A stretch of 64,000 bases of DNA from DASXKD01 sp963703605 (GTDB taxonomy: Bacteria > Actinomycetota > Actinomycetes > Streptosporangiales > Streptosporangiaceae), in contig CAVPFC010000045.1 in the NCBI GenBank assembly GCA_963703605.1, positions 1 through 64,000 of the forward strand. Direction: 5' to 3'. A program made the position numbers and the translations under genes. Positions 1-9,504 of this stretch are shown one piece after another; the stretch's first letter is position 1; each line of letters opens with the position of its first letter. The notes under the pieces were generated by a model. It was given only the letters and a program-made list of their open reading frames with translations, was not told the DNA's origin and did not search any database.

Positions 1-9
1 GGAGCCTCA

Positions 10-842
10 ATGATCAAAAACTTCCTTCCGCTGGCCGGAGCGCTGTTTACCACGGCATTCGCCCTGGCTCAACCCCCCGCGCCGCCTCTATTGCCGCCTG
101 TGCGGATCCTTCTGGTAGGCGATTCCACCATGGCGGTCAAGAGCGGATGGGGGCCGGGCTTCTGCGCCGATGTGGTTCCGCAGGCTGCCTGCGTGAACAT
201 GGCCAAGGGCGGCCGTAGCACCAGCAGCTATCGAGCCGAAGGGGCTCCTGGGCGCAGGTGATGGATCAACTGAAGCGCAATTCGGAGTTCGCGGCAACCT
301 ATGTACTGATCCAATTCGGGCACAACGACCAGCCGGGAAAACCCGGGCGCTCCACCGATCTCACGACAGAGTCCGGACGCCGGCAGTACGTGGAAGACGT
401 GAAAGGCGCCGGCGCGAACGCGGTGCTGATCACTTCACTGACTCGCCGCTCGTTCAAGGATGGGAAAGTGAAGAACGATCTGCTCCCCTGGGCGGACGCC
501 ACAAAGAAGGTAGCGGCCGGCGAAGGCGTGCCCGTGCTCGATCTGAATGCGGAGAGCGTCGCGGCAGTGGAACAGATGGGTCCCGTGGAGGCCAACGCGC
601 TCGCGATGGCTCCGCCACCGCCGCTTGTGGCGGAGAGCGCCGCCGGCGGCAATTCCGTACCCGCGCCGAAAACGGCAACGCCTCCCGCATCGGCCGCCAA
701 CGAATTGGAGCGCAAAGGCGAGGCGGCGCCGGTTTTCGATTATACGCACCTGGGCGGGAAAGGGTCCGCGTATTTCGGCCGCATAGTGGCCGGTGAGTTG
801 GTGGTTGCAGTCCCCGTCCTGCGGCCTTACATCCTGCCGTAA
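10..842 (+). pseudogene. Rhamnogalacturonan acetylesterase-like SGNH hydrolase (CE12), frameshifted
   Basis: A secreted esterase expected to remove acetyl groups from pectin-type polysaccharide. The first frame (10-261) has a signal peptide ending at FALAQ and the SGNH block I motif GDSTMA. The second frame (from about 243 to 842) has block III FGHND and the catalytic DYTHLGGKGS near the C-terminus. The break is at 241-245: reading GAA-GGC-TCC-TGG-GCG-CAG would need two fewer G, so two extra bases shift the frame. A GGAG ribosome site lies at 1-4. Total length (about 277 residues) fits the family, with an A/P-rich insertion before the DxxH block. Either a sequencing indel or a real pseudogene. 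Confidence 0.75.
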
Positions 843-845
843 GAG

Positions 846-1148
846 ATGCCTGTTTCGTTTGAATTCATGCGCGGCATCGCCGGATTCATCGGCATCGGAT
901 GCGCCTACATGATGGGCCGTTCGCTGGCGCTGTTTCGCCAGGGCAAGCAAAAGCTGTCGCGGCTCTACGGCTGGATCTTCCGCACGGCGCTATGCATGAT
1001 CGCCGTCGCGCTGCGGAATCGCCTGGACGCGGCCGATATCGTCATCTGGACGCTCGCCGCAATCGCATTCGCTCTGGCGCTGTGGAACCATTCGCGGCCT
1101 AAGATCGAGGAAGATCTCACCCGCACCATGTTTCCCGGCGACGACTGA
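846..1148 (+). CDS. Small membrane protein of unknown function
   Basis: A 100-residue protein starting 3 bases after the esterase stop, so probably co-transcribed with it. Two hydrophobic stretches (about residues 8-28 and 60-80) flank a basic loop, suggesting two membrane helices. The C-terminus is hydrophilic and acidic. No family is recognised. Base composition matches the other genes of the first 3.5 kb and not the GC-rich remainder. Confidence 0.55.
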   Translation: MPVSFEFMRGIAGFIGIGCAYMMGRSLALFRQGKQKLSRLYGWIFRTALCMIAVALRNRLDAADIVIWTLAAIAFALALWNHSRPKIEEDLTRTMFPGDD

Positions 1149-1164
1149 GTTTCCCGGCGACGAC
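1130..1164 (+). repeat. 16-bp direct repeat at the end of the small membrane gene
   Basis: GTTTCCCGGCGACGAC occurs at 1130-1145 and again at 1149-1164 (period 19). The first copy encodes the C-terminal residues and the second follows the stop codon. A TACAAT hexamer just downstream (about 1175) is a possible -10 element for the kinase gene at 1191. Confidence 0.6.
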
Positions 1165-1190
1165 CGACGGTTGTTACAATCTTCTCTTAC

Positions 1191-2111
1191 ATGTCGCTGG
1201 TTGTGGTCGGTTCAGTCGCCTACGATGGCGTTGAAACTCCGCATGGGAAAGTGGATCGCATGCTCGGGGGCGCGTGCATGTACATCTCCTTGGCGGCCAG
1301 CTATTTCACTGGAGTCAATATCGTCGCTGTGGTAGGCGAGGACTTCGCGCAAGAGGACGTCGATCTGCTTGCGGGGCGAGGGATCGATCTGGCGGGCCTG
1401 GAGCGGGTGCCGGGCAAGACATTCTTCTGGGCGGGGGTCTACTCGGCCGACATGAACGAAAGAACGACGCTGCGAACCGATCTCAACGTCTTCGCCGATT
1501 TTCAGCCGAAGCTGCCCCGGGCCTATCGCTCGCAACCGTACCTGCTGCTGGGCAATATCCAGCCCGAGCTGCAACGGCGCGTACGCGCGCAGATGAACGG
1601 GTTGCGGCTGGTGGGCGGCGACACCATGAACTACTGGATCGCCGATCATCGCCAGGATCTGCTCAAGACGATCGCCGAATGGGATTTCCTGCTGATCAAT
1701 GACAGCGAAGCTCGAATGCTATCGGGTGAAAACAATTTGCGGCGCGCGGCGGAGAAGATCCTCGATATGGGGCCGCACACGCTGGTGATCAAGCGCGGAG
1801 AGTATGGCGCCATTCTGTTCCGGGAGGATGGCCATTTCATGGTACCGGGGTATTCTGCTGCGAGGAGGTCTTCGACCCTACCGGCGCGGGTGATTGCTTT
1901 CGCCGGCGGCTTCATGGGATATCTGGCCGGACAGGGCATCGAACCGAAAGGTGGAAAGGCCGATATGGCGGAGCTGCGCCGCGCCGTCATTTACGGCTCC
2001 GTGATGGGCAGTTTCTGCTGCGAAAAATTCGGCGTAGACCGCTTCCGCACCCTGACCCGCGATGAAATTGAGGCGCGCTATCGCGAATTTAAGAGCTTCA
2101 CTTCGTTCTAA
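1191..2111 (+). CDS. PfkB-family sugar kinase, catalytic motif out of frame
   Basis: A ribokinase/PfkB fold kinase of 306 residues, expected to phosphorylate a sugar or nucleoside with ATP in the cytoplasm. The N-terminal strand (VVVGSVAYDG), the GGA substrate motif and the C-terminal AGGFMGYL segment are in frame. The family signature DPTGAGDCF, which holds the catalytic Asp and anion hole, is absent from this frame. It is encoded perfectly in another frame between about 1862 and 1900. Two compensating single-base indels, near 1855-1860 and 1900-1905, therefore replace about 15 residues with nonsense (YSAARRSSTLPARVIA). As written the protein should be inactive. Sequencing error is the likelier cause. 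The substrate cannot be inferred. Confidence 0.8.
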   Translation: MSLVVVGSVAYDGVETPHGKVDRMLGGACMYISLAASYFTGVNIVAVVGEDFAQEDVDLLAGRGIDLAGLERVPGKTFFWAGVYSADMNERTTLRTDLNVFADFQPKLPRAYRSQPYLLLGNIQPELQRRVRAQMNGLRLVGGDTMNYWIADHRQDLLKTIAEWDFLLINDSEARMLSGENNLRRAAEKILDMGPHTLVIKRGEYGAILFREDGHFMVPGYSAARRSSTLPARVIAFAGGFMGYLAGQGIEPKGGKADMAELRRAVIYGSVMGSFCCEKFGVDRFRTLTRDEIEARYREFKSFTSF

Positions 2112-3570
2112 GCTCCCGCAGGCCGCGGTCACCGCCGCCCTCGCGTTGCTGAGCGCCGCCGCGGTTCTGTTGGTGTACTTCCAGGGCTGGATTCTTTACT
2201 ACGGCGACGCCGATGCGCACCTGATGATTGCGCGGCGCATTGTGGATTCGCAAAATCCCGGATTGGAACAGATCGGTTCGGGGTGGCTGCCTTTGCTCCA
2301 CCTGCTCATGCTGCCCTTTGTGAGCGTGGACGCCTGGTGGCGCAATGGGATCGCGGGCGCGATTCCTCCCGCGATTTGCTTCGTCGCCGGCGGATCGTTT
2401 TTCTTCGCGGCCGCACGGCGGATCTTCGATTCCACGGCCGCGGCCGTAGCGGCGACGGCATTGTTCGCCCTCAATCCCAACGTTCTCTACCTGCAATCGA
2501 TTCCCATGACGGAGATGGTGTTCTTCGCCTCATTGGCCGCGCTGCTCTACTTCACGGTGCGGTTCGGGCAAACGCAAGGCTGGCTCTGCGTGACCGCCGC
2601 GGGCATCGCCGCCTGCGCCGCCACGTTGACGCGTTACGAGGGGTGGTGCCTGCTTCCCTTAGCGGCGGGGTATTTTTTGATTACAGCGCGGCGGAATCGA
2701 ATGGCGGTTACGCTGCTGTTCGGCGTGCTGGCAGCGGTGGGTCCGGTGGCATGGCTGGCATATAACTGGTGGATGACCGGCGACTGTCTCGATTTCGTCC
2801 GAGGTCCATATTCGCCGGGCGCGATCCAAGGCGGCGCCACCTATCCGGGACTGCATGACTGGCGCGCGGCGTGGCTCTACTGCCGCACCGCCATCCAACT
2901 CTGCGCCGGGCCTGGGCTGGTGGCCCTCGGGCTCATGGGCATAATAGCCAGCCTCTTAAAACGCGCTTTCTGGCCACTAGTGTTGCTGGCGCTGCCGCCG
3001 GCGTTTTATGTGGCGAATATGCACTCAGGGGCGTCGCCCATCTTCGTGCCTTCGCTTTGGCCGCACTCTTACTACAACGTCCGCTATGGAACCGCCGCGC
3101 TGCCGCTATTGGCGCTGGCGGCGGGGGGATTGGTGGCGCTGGTTCCACCGCGGATGCGGGCCCCCGCCGCCGGCATCGCGATTCTGGCGGGCATGGCGTG
3201 TTGGTTGCTGCGTCCGCAGCCGGGCGCATGGGCTGTGTGGCAGGAACCGCGCATCAACAATCAGGCGAGCCGCGAGCGCATTCGCCAAGCCGCCGCGTAT
3301 TTGATGCCGCGTTACGTGCGGGGAACCGGCATCATTACTTCGTTCTACCCGCTTACCAGCGTGTTCCGCGAGATGGGCCTGCCGCTAAGGGAAGCGCTCA
3401 TGGGCGACAATGGCTTGCCATGGCTGGCCGCCGTCAGCCGCCCCGATTTTTTCCTGACGCAGAAATGGGCTCTCGTGGAAGGCGGCGACCAGGTGCAGAG
3501 CGCGATCAACCGGCTTGGGCTGCTGGGCGCGAAGTACAAAGAGCGCAGCGCCCGCGGCCGTACCTTGGCG
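2062..3570 (+). CDS. GT39-like integral membrane glycosyltransferase, 3' end lost at a junction
   Basis: About 500 residues with 9-11 hydrophobic helices and an early acidic motif (YYGDADAH) typical of GT-C enzymes that use polyprenyl-phosphate sugars. The start overlaps the kinase gene by 50 bases; a later TTG is possible. The reading frame stays open to 4101, but beyond about 3550 it merely reads antisense through cobM. The true C-terminus is missing and the last genuine residues are near GLLGAKYKE. Only the first part is a real gene. Confidence 0.65.
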
Positions 3571-3637
3571 GTCCGGGGCAGGTCGGGCTCGCGCAGTTCC
3601 GGCTCGGGCAGTTCCGGCTCGGGCGGGCCGGGCGCGG
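3545..3637. other. Probable chimeric junction between two genomes
   Basis: The moderate-GC glycosyltransferase frame stops making sense here. GC-rich DNA begins, with a CAGTTCCGGCTCGGG unit repeated about twice at 3596-3625, directly before the cobM stop codon at 3638-3640. The flanking gene sets belong to different phyla. The sequence itself shows an abrupt change; that it is an assembly chimera is inference. Confidence 0.6.
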
Positions 3638-4540
3638 TCATGGCCCGGCCTCGCGCTGGGCGGAGTCATCCCGCGGAGCCGCGCCGTGGCGGGCTGACTC
3701 CTCCCGGAGGGCGGTGTCGGCGACGCGCAGGCCGGCCCGCGCCGTCCGGTCGGCACGCCGGTGCCCATGGAAGTGGCCGGGGTGGTACAGGTGTGAGCGG
3801 GTGCCGCTGGCCGCCAGCGCGGGCCCGACCAGGAACAGGGTGTGCTTCCACAGCTTGCGGGCGCGGGCCTCGTCGGCCAGCGTGCCCACCGTGCAGTCCA
3901 CGATCAGCTCGTCCGGCCAGGTCGCCCGGTAGGCCAGCACGACCGGCGTGTCCGGCGGGTACCCGCCCGCCAGCAGTTCGGCCTGGAGCTGCCCGGACCG
4001 GGCGGCGGACAGGAACACCGCCATCGTGGTGCCGTGCCGGGCAAGGCTGGCGAGTTCCTCCCCGGCCGGCATCGGGGTCTTCCCCCCGCCGAGCCTGGTG
4101 AGGATCACCGACTGGGCCAGCTCCGGGATCGTGAGCTCCCGGCCGGCCAGCGCGGCGACCGCGGAGTAGGCGCTGACCCCGGGCACCGTCTCGTGCGGCA
4201 GGCCGAGGTCGTCGCACAGTTCCCGCTGCTCCTGCACCGCGCCCCACAGCGCGGGGTCGCCGGAATGGATCCGGGCCACCACGAGGCCGCCGGCCAGCGC
4301 GCGCTCGTACAGGGCCCGCACGCCCTCCAGCGGCAGCGCGGCGGAGTCCACGATCTCGGCGCCCGGCTTCGCGTGCCGCAGCACGTCGGCGTGGACCAGG
4401 CTGGACGCCCACACCACGATGTCCGCCGCGCCGATGACCCCGGCAGCGCGCAACGTCAGCAGGTCGGCGGCGCCGGGCCCCGCGCCGACGAACCACACCT
4501 TGGCCCGGGCGGCGGGAGACGGGCCCGGCGTGCCGGTCAC
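3638..4540 (-). CDS. cobM: Precorrin-4 C11-methyltransferase
   Basis: SAM-dependent tetrapyrrole methylase that methylates C11 of precorrin-4 in aerobic B12 synthesis. It is 300 residues long; the start is the GTG at 4540, which overlaps the cobI stop in a GTGA and so is translationally coupled. Visible motifs are VGAGPGAADLLTLR near the N-terminus, HSGDPALWG (the SAM loop) and VPGVSAYSAVAA. The C-terminal 40 residues are basic and poorly conserved. It is the last gene of the operon in this window; cobJ, cobL and others probably lay beyond the junction. Confidence 0.92.
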   Translation of the reverse strand: MTGTPGPSPAARAKVWFVGAGPGAADLLTLRAAGVIGAADIVVWASSLVHADVLRHAKPGAEIVDSAALPLEGVRALYERALAGGLVVARIHSGDPALWGAVQEQRELCDDLGLPHETVPGVSAYSAVAALAGRELTIPELAQSVILTRLGGGKTPMPAGEELASLARHGTTMAVFLSAARSGQLQAELLAGGYPPDTPVVLAYRATWPDELIVDCTVGTLADEARARKLWKHTLFLVGPALAASGTRSHLYHPGHFHGHRRADRTARAGLRVADTALREESARHGAAPRDDSAQREAGP

Positions 4541-5268
4541 AGCTTGCCTCCGCGGTGGCTGCGGCGGCCCGGCACCAGCAGCGTGGACAGGTACGGGGCC
4601 GGCCCGCTGACCTCGGCGGCGGGGCGGATGTCCTCGCCCGGCAGCCCGAGGCTGGCGCCGTGGACCGCGCCGTCGAGGCGGCCCGCGTCCCGCACCGCGG
4701 CGAGCACCTCGGGCAGATGGCTGCCACTCTTGTAGCCGACGACCGTGTCGAAGCTGGCCAGCGCCGCGCGGAACGGCCCCATCCCGGCGGTCAGTGGCAG
4801 CAGGGCCAGCGTCTCCCGGCCCTCGCACAACACGGTTCCGCTGCGCGCCGCCAGGTCCTGCATGGCCGTGATGCCGGGCACGGTCGCCGCCGCCAGGCCG
4901 GGCACCCGCGGCCGGACCGACGCCGCGAGATAGGTGAACGTGGAGTAGACGTTCGGGTCACCGATCGTGGCGAACGCGACAAGGCCGGCGCCGCCGGAGA
5001 ACGCCGCGACGGCCGCGTTCGCGGCGGCGTCCCAGGCGGCCTCGCGGCTGGCCAGCCCCGCACCGGCGGTCAGCGCGAACGGCACCCGGGTAATCCGGCC
5101 GTGGTCCACGTGCGCCCGCACCGTCGCCTCCGCGCGGCCCTGCTCTCCGGTGGCCATGACGGGCACCAGGACCAGATCGGCCTCGCGGAGGACGCGGACC
5201 GCCTTCACCGTGACCAGTTCCGGATCCCCGGGCCCCACGCCGACCCCGGCCAGCACCGGCGCCCTCAT
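4537..5268 (-). CDS. cobI: Precorrin-2 C20-methyltransferase
   Basis: Transfers a methyl group from SAM to C20 of precorrin-2, giving precorrin-3A. The 243 residues match the family length. Motifs: VGVGPGDPELVTVKA at the start, GDPNVYSTFTYL in the middle and VPGITAMQDLAA. ATG at 5268 overlaps the cobB stop (ATGA), and its own stop overlaps cobM. It belongs to the riboswitch-controlled B12 operon. Confidence 0.93.
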   Translation of the reverse strand: MRAPVLAGVGVGPGDPELVTVKAVRVLREADLVLVPVMATGEQGRAEATVRAHVDHGRITRVPFALTAGAGLASREAAWDAAANAAVAAFSGGAGLVAFATIGDPNVYSTFTYLAASVRPRVPGLAAATVPGITAMQDLAARSGTVLCEGRETLALLPLTAGMGPFRAALASFDTVVGYKSGSHLPEVLAAVRDAGRLDGAVHGASLGLPGEDIRPAAEVSGPAPYLSTLLVPGRRSHRGGKL

Positions 5269-6647
5269 GCCGCCGCCGCCACTAGGCGCCGGGCCAGCTC
5301 CGGGTACCCCGCCCAGTGCAGGTGCAGGTAGGACGCATGGACGCCACGCCGTACGAAGCCCTCTTCTTTCCCGCTATACGCCCACGCCGGGGTGCTCGGG
5401 CTCCGCGGGACCACGGTGGTCCGGTGGAATTCGTGCCCACGGACGGCCGTCCCGGCGGGTGTGAGCACCGAGGGGCCGGCCGCGACGGCGTCGCGGTAGC
5501 CGAGGGTGAGCCGGCCGGTCATCCGCGCGGCGGCGTCGAGTACCCCGCACATCGGCTGGCCGTCCAGCTCGCTCGCCAGGTACAGCAGGCCGGCGCACTC
5601 GGCGGCCACGGGCGCGCCCGCGGCGGCGAGCCTGGCCACGCCCGCCCGGAGCGGTTCGTTGGCGGACAGCTCGCTCGCGTGGACCTCGGGGAATCCGCCG
5701 CCGAGCACCAGGGCCCCGGTCCCGGCCGGCAGCGACTCGTCCCGGAGCGGGTCCACGGCGACTACGTCGGCGCCGGCGGCGGTCAGCAACTCCACCGTCT
5801 CGGTGTAGCAGAACGTGAACGCCGCCCCGCCCGCGACCGCGACAACCGGGGTTCCCCGGGCGGCCCGCCGCCGCTCATCCACATCATGGAATTGGTGTGG
5901 TTCCGACGGTGATCCCATGATCACGGAACCCGGGTCCCAGGGCTCGGCGGCGAGCGGGCCGACCGACTCGGCGAGCGCAGCCACGGCGGCCAGATCGACG
6001 GAGGCGGTGACCAGCGCGGCGAGCGGGCCTATCGCCTGGCTGGCCGCGCCCGCCCGCTCGGCCGCCGGAACCAGGCCCAGGTGCCGGGACGGGACGGCGA
6101 TCGCGTCGTCGCGGCGCAGCGCGCCGAGCACGGGGATGCCGGTCCCGGCCAGCGCGTCCCGCAGGATCTCCTCGTGCCGGGCCGAACCCACCCGGTTCAG
6201 GATCACCCCGCCCAGCCGCACCTCCGGGTCGTAGGCGGCGAACCCGGACACCAGCGCGGCGACCGACCGGCCCTGCGCGGAGGCGTCGACGACCAGCACC
6301 ACGGGGGCGCCGAGCAACCGCGCGACGTGCGCCGTGGACCCCTCGGCCGTGCTGCCCCGCCCGTCGAACAGGCCCATGACGCCCTCGATGACCGCGATGT
6401 CCGCGCCCGCCGCGCCGTGGGCGAACAGCGGCGCGATCCGGTCCTCGCCGCAGAGCACCGGGTCCAGGTTCCGGCCGGGCCGCCCCGTCGCCAGCGCGTG
6501 GTATCCGGGGTCGATGTAGTCCGGGCCGACCTTGTGCCCCGACGGCGCCAGGCCACGCGCGCGCAACGCGGCCATCAGCCCGGTGGCCACGGTTGTCTTG
6601 CCGTGCCCGGACGCGGGCGCGGCCACCACCAGGCGCGCGGTGTTCAC
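5265..6647 (-). CDS. cobB: Cobyrinate (hydrogenobyrinate) a,c-diamide synthase
   Basis: ATP- and glutamine-dependent amidation of the a and c carboxylates of the corrin ring. The N-terminal dethiobiotin-synthetase-like domain has the P-loop ASGHGKTT and KVGPDYIDP. The C-terminal type 1 amidotransferase domain carries the nucleophile Cys in AAECAGLLYL. It is 460 residues long, which is normal. The start is the GTG at 6647, overlapping the cobO stop (GTGA), because homology to the family begins exactly at VNTARLVVAAPASG. The 3' end overlaps cobI. Confidence 0.93.
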   Translation of the reverse strand: MNTARLVVAAPASGHGKTTVATGLMAALRARGLAPSGHKVGPDYIDPGYHALATGRPGRNLDPVLCGEDRIAPLFAHGAAGADIAVIEGVMGLFDGRGSTAEGSTAHVARLLGAPVVLVVDASAQGRSVAALVSGFAAYDPEVRLGGVILNRVGSARHEEILRDALAGTGIPVLGALRRDDAIAVPSRHLGLVPAAERAGAASQAIGPLAALVTASVDLAAVAALAESVGPLAAEPWDPGSVIMGSPSEPHQFHDVDERRRAARGTPVVAVAGGAAFTFCYTETVELLTAAGADVVAVDPLRDESLPAGTGALVLGGGFPEVHASELSANEPLRAGVARLAAAGAPVAAECAGLLYLASELDGQPMCGVLDAAARMTGRLTLGYRDAVAAGPSVLTPAGTAVRGHEFHRTTVVPRSPSTPAWAYSGKEEGFVRRGVHASYLHLHWAGYPELARRLVAAAA

Positions 6648-7259
6648 CACTCGATGCCCTTCTGGCCCTTCTGGCCGGCGTCCATCGGGTGCTTGACCTT
6701 CGTCATCTCGACCACGAGGTCGGCCACGCCCACGAGGAGCGGGTCGGCGTCGCGGCCGGTGATGACCACGTGCTGCTGGCCGGGCCGGTCCGCCAGGGTC
6801 GCCGCGACGTCCCCGGCGTCGACCCAGCCCCACTTGACCGGGTAGGTGAACTCGTCCAGCACGTAGAACCGGTAGGCCTGCGCGGCCAGGTCCCGCTTGA
6901 CCTGCTCCCAGCCCTCCCTCGCGTTGGCGGCATGATCCGCCTCGCTGCCCGGACGGGCGATCCACGACCAGCCCTCGCCCATCTTGTGCCAGGTGACCGC
7001 AGCTCCCTCGCCGGTCTCCGCGTGCACCCGGTCCAGCGCCTGGAGCGCGGCCTCCTCCCCGGTCTTCCACTTGGCGCTCTTGACGAACTGGTAGACGACT
7101 ATCGGCCAGCCCTGGTTCCAGGCCCGCAAGGCCAGCCCGAACGCGGCCGTGGACTTGCCCTTCATCTCCCCGGTGTGCACGACGACGCAGCGGCCGCTGG
7201 CGGCGTTCCCGGGTGGTGAGCCCGTCGTCCGGGATGACGGACGGCTTCCCCTGCGGCAT
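6644..7259 (-). CDS. cobO: Cob(I)yrinic acid a,c-diamide adenosyltransferase, one frameshift
   Basis: Adenosylates the corrinoid cobalt using ATP. The P-loop GEMKGKSTAA, the acceptor segment WNQGWPIVVYQF and LDEFTYP are all present. The expected N-terminus MPQGKPSVIPDDG starts at ATG 7259, which overlaps the chlID stop, but it is in a different frame from the body. An extra C near 7188-7190 (CTG-C-GTC-GTC-GTG) separates the two. With one base removed the protein is about 204 residues, the normal length. An internal ATG (7180) would give a 178-residue product lacking the N-terminal strand. Confidence 0.85.
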
Positions 7260-9381
7260 CAGGCCACCTCCTGCTGCTGCTTGTCCGGGGGGACGACCCG
7301 CCTGGACCCCCCGATCAAAAACCGGACCGAGTCGGCCAGGGGCGTAGCGGCGAGGTGCTCCAGGCGCAGCACGGGGCCGCCGAGCGACTGGGCGAGGCTG
7401 GCGGCGAGGCCCAGCCGGACCGGGCCGGACTCGCAGTCGACGACCACGGTGTGCAGGCCCACCGCGGCCAGCAGCGCCGCGGCCCGGTGCGCGTGCCCGA
7501 CCGGGTCCGGGCCGCCGGTTGCCCGCCCGTCGGTGACCAGGACCAGCAGCGGGCGGCGGCGCGGGTCGCGGATGCGTTCGGTGCGGAGCACCTCGTGCGC
7601 CCGGAGCAGGCCCGCCGCGAGCGGGGTTCGCCCGCCGGTGGGCAGCGCGGCCAGCCGGGCGGCCGCGGCCTCGACCGAGAACGTCGGCGGCAGCGCGAGG
7701 TCGGCCGAGCCGCCCCGGAACGTGACCATGCCGACCTTGTCCCGGCGCTGGTAGGCGTCGAGCAGCAGGGACAGCACGGCGCCCTTGACCGCGCCCATCC
7801 GGGCCCGGGCGGCCATCGAGCCGCTGGCGTCCACCACGAATAGGACCAGGTTGGACTCGCGCCCCTCGTGCCGGGCCTCGCGCAGGTCGCCGGCGCGCAG
7901 CAGCAGCCGCCCCGGCGCGGCCCGGCCGCGGGACACCTGGTGCGGCGCGGCGGCGGCGAACGTCGCGGGCACGTGCACCCGGCCGACCCGGCCCCGGGGC
8001 TCGCGCGCCCCGGTCACGTGCCCGGCCTCCGCCCGGGCCCGGGACCTGCGCCCGGCCGACCCGGTACCCGTGCCGGGGACCTCAAGCCGCTTGACCCGGA
8101 ACACCGGCCCAGGCGCGGCGGGCGGTTTCGCGGCCGCGGCGCCCGTCCGTGGCTGGCCCGCCGCCTGCGGCGCGGGCGGCTCACCCCGGTGCTCCCCCGC
8201 AGGGCCGGGCGTCTCCGGCCGGCCCGGCGATCCGCCGCGGCCCCGTCGTCCCGTGGCGGTGGGGGCGCCGCGTCCGGCGTGGTCTCGTGGCCGGCCTCCG
8301 GCCGCTCGTCCCCCGGCTGGCCACCCCCCGGCGCCGTCATCCCCAGGACCGGGTCGCTCGGGATCCTCACCGGCCCCCTCGGCGAGCGCCCGGTCGAGTT
8401 CGTCCTCGTCGAGTTGCGGCGCGTCGAACGGCTGCCGCCTGCGCCGGTGCGGCAGCGCCAGCCGGGCCGCGGCGCGCACGTCCGCGGCGGTGACCTCGCC
8501 CCGGCCCTGCCCACGCGGCGTGCGCGAGCGCGGCCCGCGCGGTCACCAGGTCCGCGCGCAGCCCGTCCACGTCGAACGCGGCGCACACCGTTGCGACCTG
8601 GCGCAGCGTCCCGTCGGGCAGCACGACGCCCGGCAGCAGCGCCTGCGCCGCGACGATCCGCTCCGCCAGCCCCGACTCCGCGGGCTGCCATTGGCCGGCG
8701 AACCCGGCCGGGTCGGCGTCGTAGACGAGCCGCCGCCGCACCACCTCGCCGCGCAGCCCCGGATCGCGCGGCGCCACCGCCTCCACGGTGAGCCCGAACC
8801 GGTCCAGCAGCTGCGGGCGCAGCTCGCCCTCCTCCGGGTTCATGGTGCCGACCAGCAGGAACCGCGCCGCGTGCCGGACCGAGACCCCGTCCCGCTCCAC
8901 GTAGCAGGTGCCCAGCGCGGCGGCGTCGAGCAGCAGGTCCACCAGGTGGTCGTGGAGCAGGTTGACCTCGTCCACGTACAGGACGCCGCGGTGCGCGGCG
9001 GCCAGCAGGCCCGGCTCGTACGCCTTGACGCCCTCGGTCAGCGCCCGCTCGATGTCCAGCGCGCCGATCAGCCGGTCCTCGCTGGCCCCGACCGGCAGCT
9101 CGACCAGCCGGGCGGGGCGGGTCAGCGTGCCCGGCGCCCGGCTCGTGCGGGCCGTCCGGGCAGGCCGGATCCGGGGCGGCCGGGTCGCAGGAGAACCGGC
9201 ACCCGGCCACGACCTCGACGTCCGGCAGGATCGCCGGCCAGCGCCCGCACCATGGTCGACTTCGCGGTGCCCTTCTCGCCGCGGACCAGCACGCCGCCGA
9301 TGGCGGGGGACACCGCGTTGAGCATCAGCGCCAAGCCGCAGCTCGTCCATCCCCACGACCGCGCTAAACGGAAAGCTCATT
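7259..9381 (-). pseudogene. Fused magnesium/cobalt chelatase ATPase subunits I and D, multiple frameshifts
   Basis: ChlI-ChlD type protein that powers CobN for cobalt insertion in actinobacteria, replacing CobS/CobT. Segments in order: MSFPFSAVVGMDEL (ATG 9381); P-loop GEKGTAKST (about 9285); a Cys segment CRFSCDP; Walker B VLYVDEVNLL and GTMNPEEGELRPQLLDRFG (8750-9000); a proline/glycine-rich linker; then a von Willebrand A domain with the MIDAS motif DASGSM (about 7830). At least four single-base shifts lie near 9337, 9243, 9135 and 8508, and possibly two more in the linker. Without them the protein would be about 700 residues, as expected. The stop overlaps cobO (ATGA). Confidence 0.85.
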
Positions 9382-9421
9382 TGCTTCCCTTGCGGGCGCT
9401 TCGCTGGCTTCGGGAAGTCGC
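9382..9421 (-). repeat. Leader repeat, copy C (before chlID)
   Basis: Read on the minus strand, CTTCCCGAAGCCAGCGAAGC then GCCCGCAAGGGAAGCAA runs directly into the chlID ATG. It is a short version of the element found before cobQ and before the GH3 gene. The purine run GGGAAG serves as ribosome binding site. Confidence 0.7.
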
Positions 9422-9504
9422 TCACTTGGCCGCCTCCTGGGCTGGCTCGGGCAGGCGATGGCCCGGGCTGGGGCTGGTGTTGCGGCTGGGGCGCCTGCGG
9501 CTGA

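Noticed and set aside
3571..4101. C-terminal extension of the membrane glycosyltransferase
   Set aside because: Beyond the junction the frame is antisense to cobM and consists of R/G/P-rich sequence typical of shadow frames.
4541..4828. N-terminal extension of CobM
   Set aside because: It reads through cobI in another frame; the GTG at 4540 overlapping the cobI stop begins the real homology.
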